Shown piece after piece: positions 59,265 through 64,000 of a stretch of 64,000 bases of DNA. Each line of letters opens with the position of its first letter. The stretch's first letter is position 1. Position numbers and translations under genes: made by a program. This stretch comes from JANQIO01 sp043513815 (GTDB taxonomy: Bacteria > Pseudomonadota > Gammaproteobacteria > Pseudomonadales > Halieaceae), in NCBI GenBank assembly GCA_043513815.1, contig CP121313.1, positions 3,782,001 to 3,846,000 on the forward strand, given 5' to 3'. Below the pieces are notes generated by a model. That model saw only the letters and a list, made by a program, of their open reading frames with translations, was not told where the DNA came from and made no database searches.

Positions 59265-60839
59265 TCAGGCATCGAACCAGCCCTCGGCGGCGAGTCTGGT
59301 CCACAGTTCCCTGACCACCGCGCCGCCTTCTGCAGCGACCTGCGTGGGATCCGCCGCCACAAAGCGGCCATCGAACACCTGCAACACACCGTCAGTCATC
59401 ACCAGGCGAGTAGACAGCCCATTGGCGTAGAGCAGGTTATTGAGCGGCTCCGGCGGGAACGTGCCGGTGCCCACCAGCGGACCGCTGACATCGATACCCA
59501 CGAGGTCGGCTTTGGCACCCGGGGCGATGCGCCCGATATCCGCGCGGCCAAGTCCATCAGCCGCCACCAGGGTGGCGCCGCGCATTGCGTCCCAGACGGT
59601 GGGTTTCCTTAACGGAACCGGGCTGTTGCCACCAATCAATGACTCCCTGGCCTGACCGCACAACACCGCGAGTTTGAGGTTTTCGATGTAGTCGTTGGAG
59701 TGAGTGTCGATACCTATATTCACGTTCATGCCCGCGGCCAGCGCTTCCGGGTAGGGCTGGGTGGGACCGCCGGCACCGCCGCCCGAGGGGCAGTGGGAAT
59801 AGACTGCCCCGGCAGCATTGAGAAGGGGCGGGTCTACCTTAAAGTCCAACCCCACCATATGGGCGCCGAAGAACGGGCCGTCGTAAAACCCGAACTGCTT
59901 GCACCAGGCGGCGGGCGTAACTCCCCAGAGCCGCTTCACCGTCTCGGTTTCCCGGGCCGACTGTGACAGGTGGATGTGAATGCCGTTGCCCAGCTCCGCC
60001 GCGGCGGCGGCATGAGCGCGCATGGTCTCTGGCGTCTGGGTATCGGTGGCATGGGGTGTGACCTGAGGCAGGATACGACCGTTATCAGCACCGTTGATGG
60101 TGCGCGCAAAGGCCAGGTTGGCTTCTATCTCATTGAGGGTATCTTCCACCGAGTCCAGCAGCACCTGGTCATCACCGCGGAACCAGATCGGGAACAGCCG
60201 CGCGATGCCCGGCACCATGCCCCCCGGATAGCCGCGCACACCCCAGCGCCGAGCCACACGCACATAGGACTGCGCCTGGCGCAGGCTCAGGGACATCTCC
60301 AGGTGGGTGGTGGACCCGCCCAGCAGCAACTCCATCACGTTAAAGGCAGTAAGCGCGTCCAGTTCGTCATCGCTGAGGGTTTCCACCAGCTCCAGCGGTC
60401 GCGCAAAGGAGCGACCCATTTCGATAATGCCGCGGGTCGGCGTGGCGCTGGCAGCGTGGGTGTGGCCGCTGATAAAGCCTGGCACCAGTAGCTGCTCGCG
60501 GGCGTCGATGACTTCGAAGCCGCGTATCGGTTTCGTCTGCACCGCCTCGATCACGCCGTCGCGCACCAGGATGGACACATTGTGGTCCACGGCAATATCG
60601 CCTTCGCGTACCACCAGGGCCGCACCGGCATTGATCACGAAGCTGCCGTTTCTCGGCAGGCCCACGCTGGCGGACTGTGCGGCCGAACTGAGCGTCGGCG
60701 TCAGGGCCAACGGCGCCGCCAGGGACGCCTTGAGAAACTGGCGCCGCCGCAAATGCTCCGATGAATCGCTTTCCGCTTGTGCGCTTTCGCAGATAAAGCA
60801 CCCACTGGGCGGGTGGTTATGATCTTGGTATTCAGACAT
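59265..60839 (-). CDS. amidohydrolase family protein (cytosine/guanine deaminase-like)
   Basis: 524 aa. The short N-terminal part has a CFIC pair, then RRRQFLKASLAAPLALTPTL, a twin-arginine-like signal. Amidohydrolase motifs: LLVPGFISGHTHAASATPTRG, MELLLGGSTTHLEM, NGIHIHLSQSARETE, GAHMVGLDF, IGIDTHSNDYIE and GAKADLVGIDVSG near the metal-dependent domain. The reaction is probably a deamination or hydrolysis; substrate unknown. Start ATG 60839 follows AGGGGA; divergent from the carboxylesterase with 96 nt between. Confidence 0.85.
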   Translation of the reverse strand: MSEYQDHNHPPSGCFICESAQAESDSSEHLRRRQFLKASLAAPLALTPTLSSAAQSASVGLPRNGSFVINAGAALVVREGDIAVDHNVSILVRDGVIEAVQTKPIRGFEVIDAREQLLVPGFISGHTHAASATPTRGIIEMGRSFARPLELVETLSDDELDALTAFNVMELLLGGSTTHLEMSLSLRQAQSYVRVARRWGVRGYPGGMVPGIARLFPIWFRGDDQVLLDSVEDTLNEIEANLAFARTINGADNGRILPQVTPHATDTQTPETMRAHAAAAAELGNGIHIHLSQSARETETVKRLWGVTPAAWCKQFGFYDGPFFGAHMVGLDFKVDPPLLNAAGAVYSHCPSGGGAGGPTQPYPEALAAGMNVNIGIDTHSNDYIENLKLAVLCGQARESLIGGNSPVPLRKPTVWDAMRGATLVAADGLGRADIGRIAPGAKADLVGIDVSGPLVGTGTFPPEPLNNLLYANGLSTRLVMTDGVLQVFDGRFVAADPTQVAAEGGAVVRELWTRLAAEGWFDA

Positions 60840-60935
60840 GGACGGTTCCCCTGGGCTCTGGCGGCAGACTTGGCATCGTGTCGACAAACTTGGCACACTG
60901 CTGCTTTCCGCCACAAGAATAACAAGGAGACGCCT

Positions 60936-62591
60936 GTGTCCCCATGGTCGAGGTACGCCCTCTCACTTTCCGTGCTGTTGCTGGCCGCCTGCTCGGACAA
61001 CGACAACAATTTTGTCCCGGTCGAACCGCTGGAGCCGCTGGGCACCGCTGTCAGCCTGGACAGCGGCCCCATCGAGGGACAGGCCAGTGAGCGCGCCCTG
61101 GCCTGGGAGTATCTGGGCATTCCCTTCGCGGCACCGCCAGTGGATGAGCTGCGCTGGCGTGCGCCGCAACCGCCCGCGCCCTGGACTGACACCCGCCCGG
61201 CCACGGAGCTTGAGGAATTCTGCATTCAAGTGCCCTACTTTGAGGCCGAATTCGACGGCGGCGAGGATTGCCTCTACTTAAATGTTTTCCGGCCCCAGAG
61301 CCAGGAGCGCGACCTGCCGGTATTTGTCTGGATTCATGGTGGCGGCAACAACAACGGCGACACCGGCCAGCTGACACCGGCCTACGACGGTGCCCGGCTG
61401 GCGGAACGCGGCAACATGGTCGTGGTCACGGTGCAGTATCGGCTCGGCGCCCTGGGCTGGCTCTATCATCCGGCACTGGCGGGTGAGAATGATCTCGACG
61501 CCTCAGGGAATTACGGCACACTTGACCTTGTGAGTGCGCTGGAATGGATACAACGCAACGCCGAGAGCTTCGGAGGCGATCGCGACAATGTCACCATTAC
61601 CGGCGAATCGGCGGGTGCTGCCAACGTGCTGACCCTGGTGGTGGGCGACCAGGCCAATGGCTTGTTCCACAAGGGCATCATCCAGAGCCTCGGGGGCAGC
61701 GTTACTGCCAAAGCCGTGGCACTGGATGCGGCCAACGACCTGATTGCCGAGCTACAGGCGTTGGCGGGACTTCCCGATATGCAATTGTCGGATGAGGAAA
61801 CTGCCGAACTGCTGCGCAGCTTCGATGCCGAGACCATTCTGTCGTTGGCCAGCACCCCGGAGATCATCGGTGACGGTGTGGTGATCCCGGAAGCCGGCTA
61901 CGAGGTGATCGACAGCGGTAATTTCCCCAACAAGGTGCCGCTGCTGTTCGGCACCAACAAGGACGAATACAAGCTCTATACCAGCCCGCTGGGCTTCAAC
62001 CAGTACCCTGACGGCCCGCCGGAGCTACGCGAGGCCGTAGGCACTTACCTGAGCCTGGCATGGCGTGTCACCGGTGCCGACGATCTGGCTACCCGGCTGC
62101 GCGGCAACGACGATATGCCCGGGCTTTATGTCTATCGCTTCGGCTGGGGCTCCCCCGACGAGAATGGCAACAGCCCCCTGCCGGCGGCCTTCGCGGCAAC
62201 CGGCGGTGCGTTCCACAGCAGCGAGATCAGTTTCATGCTGGGCAATGAGGACACCTTCATCTTCGCCGCGTTTACGCCCCTGGTATTCACCGAGGACAAT
62301 GCCGACAGTCGCGCCACCATGGCCGACATCATGGTGAGCTACTGGACCAACTTCGCCCGCACCGGCGACCCCAATGGCAACAGCCTGCCGATCTGGGAAC
62401 CCTGGAGCAACGCCGATAGCAGTGCCAAGGCTGTGGCCCTCGATGTGAACTTCGCCGACAACAGCCCCCGGGTGGAGCCCGACACTACCGTACTCACCGA
62501 GGCGGATGTGTACGCCAGCGCCAACGCCAACCTGGAAGGTGAAATTCTCGAGGAAACCCTGCGCCGCCTGGATGACTGGTTCGGCAATTAA
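60936..62591 (+). CDS. type B carboxylesterase, lipoprotein
   Basis: 551 aa, GTG start following AAGGAGA. Lipobox LLAAC with Cys19. Alpha/beta-hydrolase of the carboxylesterase B family: DCLYLNVFRPQ, FVWIHGGGNNNG oxyanion block, the nucleophile GESAGAANV, an acidic residue near GTNKDEYKLY and the His in GGAFHSSEISFML. Hydrolyses carboxylic esters, likely at the cell envelope. Divergent from the amidohydrolase; the two may serve one catabolic route (inference). Confidence 0.9.
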   Translation: MSPWSRYALSLSVLLLAACSDNDNNFVPVEPLEPLGTAVSLDSGPIEGQASERALAWEYLGIPFAAPPVDELRWRAPQPPAPWTDTRPATELEEFCIQVPYFEAEFDGGEDCLYLNVFRPQSQERDLPVFVWIHGGGNNNGDTGQLTPAYDGARLAERGNMVVVTVQYRLGALGWLYHPALAGENDLDASGNYGTLDLVSALEWIQRNAESFGGDRDNVTITGESAGAANVLTLVVGDQANGLFHKGIIQSLGGSVTAKAVALDAANDLIAELQALAGLPDMQLSDEETAELLRSFDAETILSLASTPEIIGDGVVIPEAGYEVIDSGNFPNKVPLLFGTNKDEYKLYTSPLGFNQYPDGPPELREAVGTYLSLAWRVTGADDLATRLRGNDDMPGLYVYRFGWGSPDENGNSPLPAAFAATGGAFHSSEISFMLGNEDTFIFAAFTPLVFTEDNADSRATMADIMVSYWTNFARTGDPNGNSLPIWEPWSNADSSAKAVALDVNFADNSPRVEPDTTVLTEADVYASANANLEGEILEETLRRLDDWFGN

Positions 62592-62620
62592 CGCTGGCAG
62601 GCGTAGCGCTGCCGCCGGAG

Positions 62621-62662
62621 TGCGGCCGGCCAGGTGCGGCCGGCCAGGTGCGGCCAGCCAGG
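62621..62662. repeat. 14-bp tandem repeat, three units
   Basis: TGCGGCCGGCCAGG at 62621-62634 and 62635-62648, and a one-base variant at 62649-62662. Sits in the short gap between convergent carboxylesterase and PhyH genes. Confidence 0.85.
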
Positions 62663-62670
62663 TGCAACAG

Positions 62671-63531
62671 CTACGTAATGGCCGGGTAATCCCGCCAGTA
62701 GTACTTGAGCGCATCAGCCTGCCAATTCCGGTAGATCGATTCCCAGTCCAGGCCCGGTATACGCCAGCCGTGGTGGGGTTCGATGTTGGTCCGAAACACT
62801 GGCGCCCCGTAATCGCAGTAGCGGGTATCGACTGATACGCGTACGGCTTCTTCCGTCAGGTTTGGCTCTGCCTTGTGCACGGTGCAGGAGTGAAATATCA
62901 CGACATCACCGCGCCCATAATCTGACACGTGCCACTCGGTTTCATCCGGGTAGATCTCGCACTGAATACCGCCAACACCCCCCGCCTGAAAAACCGGGCG
63001 CACACCGCGGGCATGGGAACGCGCCAGAACCTTTAAACGCCCCAGCTCTGCCGGCACTTCATGCAATGCCACCCAGAAACCCGCCATGGTTGGGCCGGCC
63101 TGGTGAGAATGGGCGTCCTGGTGTGGCGGAGTCTCATAACCCACCTTGCGGGGGGTCGAAATGCGCGCCATTTTCATGGGGTAAACAAAGGGTTCAGCGT
63201 CTAGCAGCCTGGTCTGCAACCCGATGACGTCGGGTGCGTGGAAAAATGTGTGGAAGGCCTCCAGCGCCTGGATCCGGGGATAGACAGCGTCCCAGGCAGG
63301 ATCGGTTTCGAAGAACGGCTCACCCACCAGTCTGGGTAATCCGTCGTCCAACATGACGTGTGAGCTGGCTTCGGCAACGATCTCCTCCAGCAGGGCCCGG
63401 CAGTCCGCTGCACCCACCAGCGACGGGAAATACAGGTAACCGTATTCAGCGAAGCGCGCGCGCAACGTCTCATCCGTTTCACGAGGGTCCGAGACCAGCA
63501 GGTCCCGATTTGTCTCCAGCTGTGTATTCAA
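62671..63531 (-). CDS. phytanoyl-CoA dioxygenase (PhyH) family protein
   Basis: 286 aa. PhyH/2-oxoglutarate dioxygenase fold: FAEYGYLYFPSLVG, iron ligands in PPHQDAHSHQ (His and Asp), WVALHEVPAELGRLKVLARSHARG, and the distal His/Arg in HKAEPNLTEEAVRVSVDTRYCDYG. Substrate unknown; such proteins hydroxylate acyl groups or small natural products. Convergent with the carboxylesterase; a gene of GST type lies upstream. Confidence 0.87.
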   Translation of the reverse strand: MNTQLETNRDLLVSDPRETDETLRARFAEYGYLYFPSLVGAADCRALLEEIVAEASSHVMLDDGLPRLVGEPFFETDPAWDAVYPRIQALEAFHTFFHAPDVIGLQTRLLDAEPFVYPMKMARISTPRKVGYETPPHQDAHSHQAGPTMAGFWVALHEVPAELGRLKVLARSHARGVRPVFQAGGVGGIQCEIYPDETEWHVSDYGRGDVVIFHSCTVHKAEPNLTEEAVRVSVDTRYCDYGAPVFRTNIEPHHGWRIPGLDWESIYRNWQADALKYYWRDYPAIT

Positions 63532-63561
63532 TCTTTGCCCTTGTACTCGCAGTGATTGCTG

Positions 63562-64000
63562 TTACCGCTCGTTCGTACCCACCATTTTGGTCGATGCCCG
63601 AAACGGCAGCTCGGCGTCCTGCGCTGGGAGCAGTGGCAGCTCCGTCTCCTGCCAGAGGGGCTCCCAGCAGCCGTGCTGGCGCAGCAATGCTTCTACCTTC
63701 TGTCGCGCTCCCCCCGGCAAGGCATCGAAATGCCCTCTCAACTCTGCCAGACACCAGACGCGGTAGCGTGAATAGCGGGCCCCGCGATAGGCAACCCCGC
63801 CTACTTCTGCGTCGAAACGCTTCTTGCCTGCCGCTACCGCCTGCAGGTTAGCGTTAAGGTAAGGCAGGTAGTGGTGGCCGATGTCATCCAGTATTGGGCC
63901 CAGGTCGTCCGGCACCGCGGCGGGCCAGGGGTTTTCGACCGGGCGAGTATTCCACAGCCTCGCCACCCACTCCAGCACTGCAGGCGCACGCTGACGCAGT
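63562..64000 (-). CDS. glutathione S-transferase family protein, 3' part (5' truncated by window)
   Basis: The frame is open to the window edge; visible part about 145 aa. Residues resembling GST C-terminal helices: LDDIGHHYLPYLNANLQAVAAGKKR, AEVGGVAYRGARYSRYRVWCLAELRGHFDALPGGARQKVEALL and GCWEPLWQ. This pattern fits a distinctive GST-fold family of about 330 aa in proteobacteria, but the thioredoxin-like N terminus is not visible, so the assignment is moderate. Its stop is 31 nt upstream of the PhyH start, so they may be co-transcribed. Confidence 0.5.
   Translation of the reverse strand, partial: LRQRAPAVLEWVARLWNTRPVENPWPAAVPDDLGPILDDIGHHYLPYLNANLQAVAAGKKRFDAEVGGVAYRGARYSRYRVWCLAELRGHFDALPGGARQKVEALLRQHGCWEPLWQETELPLLPAQDAELPFRASTKMVGTNER

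Overview
The window is a GC-rich (roughly 60 percent), densely coded chromosome segment from a gammaproteobacterium. The tmRNA tag (ANDDNYALAA), a hrcA/grpE/dnaK/dnaJ/dapB block, recN-fur-bamE-rnfH-ratA-smpB synteny, aceK, cnoX and a large TonB-dependent receptor all fit that class. Tandem-TetR regulators, LLM oxidoreductase and SDR operons, paired acyl-CoA dehydrogenases and two photolyase-family genes suggest a marine, light-exposed heterotroph of the Halieaceae/OM60 type. That placement is inference; no rRNA or tRNA gene is present to settle it.

Layout. 0-3.2 kb: a coupled cluster of a truncated secreted protein, a TlpA-like thioredoxin, a DUF4266 lipoprotein with a Gly/Cys tail, a DUF3570 outer-membrane-like protein and an ApbE-family flavin transferase. 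3.2-10.6 kb: a class-I glutamine amidotransferase, a crotonase, a methyltransferase coupled to a TPR/O-GlcNAc-transferase-like protein, a reading frame joining 3-methyladenine glycosylase I to two TetR modules, and tesB. 10.6-21.7 kb: two histidine phosphatases, aceK, two SDRs and an LLM oxidoreductase; then a PAS-PAS-STAS protein, an acyl-CoA dehydrogenase pair and two GNAT acetyltransferases. 21.7-27.1 kb: a formyltransferase-fold protein, a YtcJ-type amidohydrolase and a TonB-dependent receptor.

27.6-40.2 kb is the conserved core: cnoX-dapB-dnaJ-dnaK-grpE-hrcA with two good sigma-32 promoters, then recN, fur, bamE, rnfH, ratA, an NSS transporter and smpB. 40.3-45.8 kb: a TSUP permease, a DASH-type cryptochrome, DUF2256, an SDR, an Fe-S photolyase-like protein and small membrane proteins. 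45.8-48.1 kb: an amidoligase/class-I amidase pair and ssrA. 48.3-64 kb is more accessory: a TauD-like dioxygenase, cbpA-cbpM, an M20 peptidase, a serine hydrolase opposite a CadC-like TPR regulator, a Tat-type MsrB, an M60-like lipoprotein peptidase, an amidohydrolase, a carboxylesterase, a PhyH dioxygenase and a truncated GST-like gene.

The most notable non-coding signals are: (i) three near-loopless palindromes sharing a GGGGTCAGrGTAA outer arm but with different, self-complementary inner arms; (ii) an almost identical 33-bp operator-like site in front of both the LLM/SDR operon and the acyl-CoA dehydrogenase operon; (iii) a 249-bp element with 22-bp terminal inverted repeats; (iv) an inverted partial copy of the tmRNA 3' end across its terminator; (v) several genes whose -10 element sits only 6-8 nt before the start codon, suggesting leaderless mRNAs. 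No CRISPR array, prophage or complete insertion sequence was seen.
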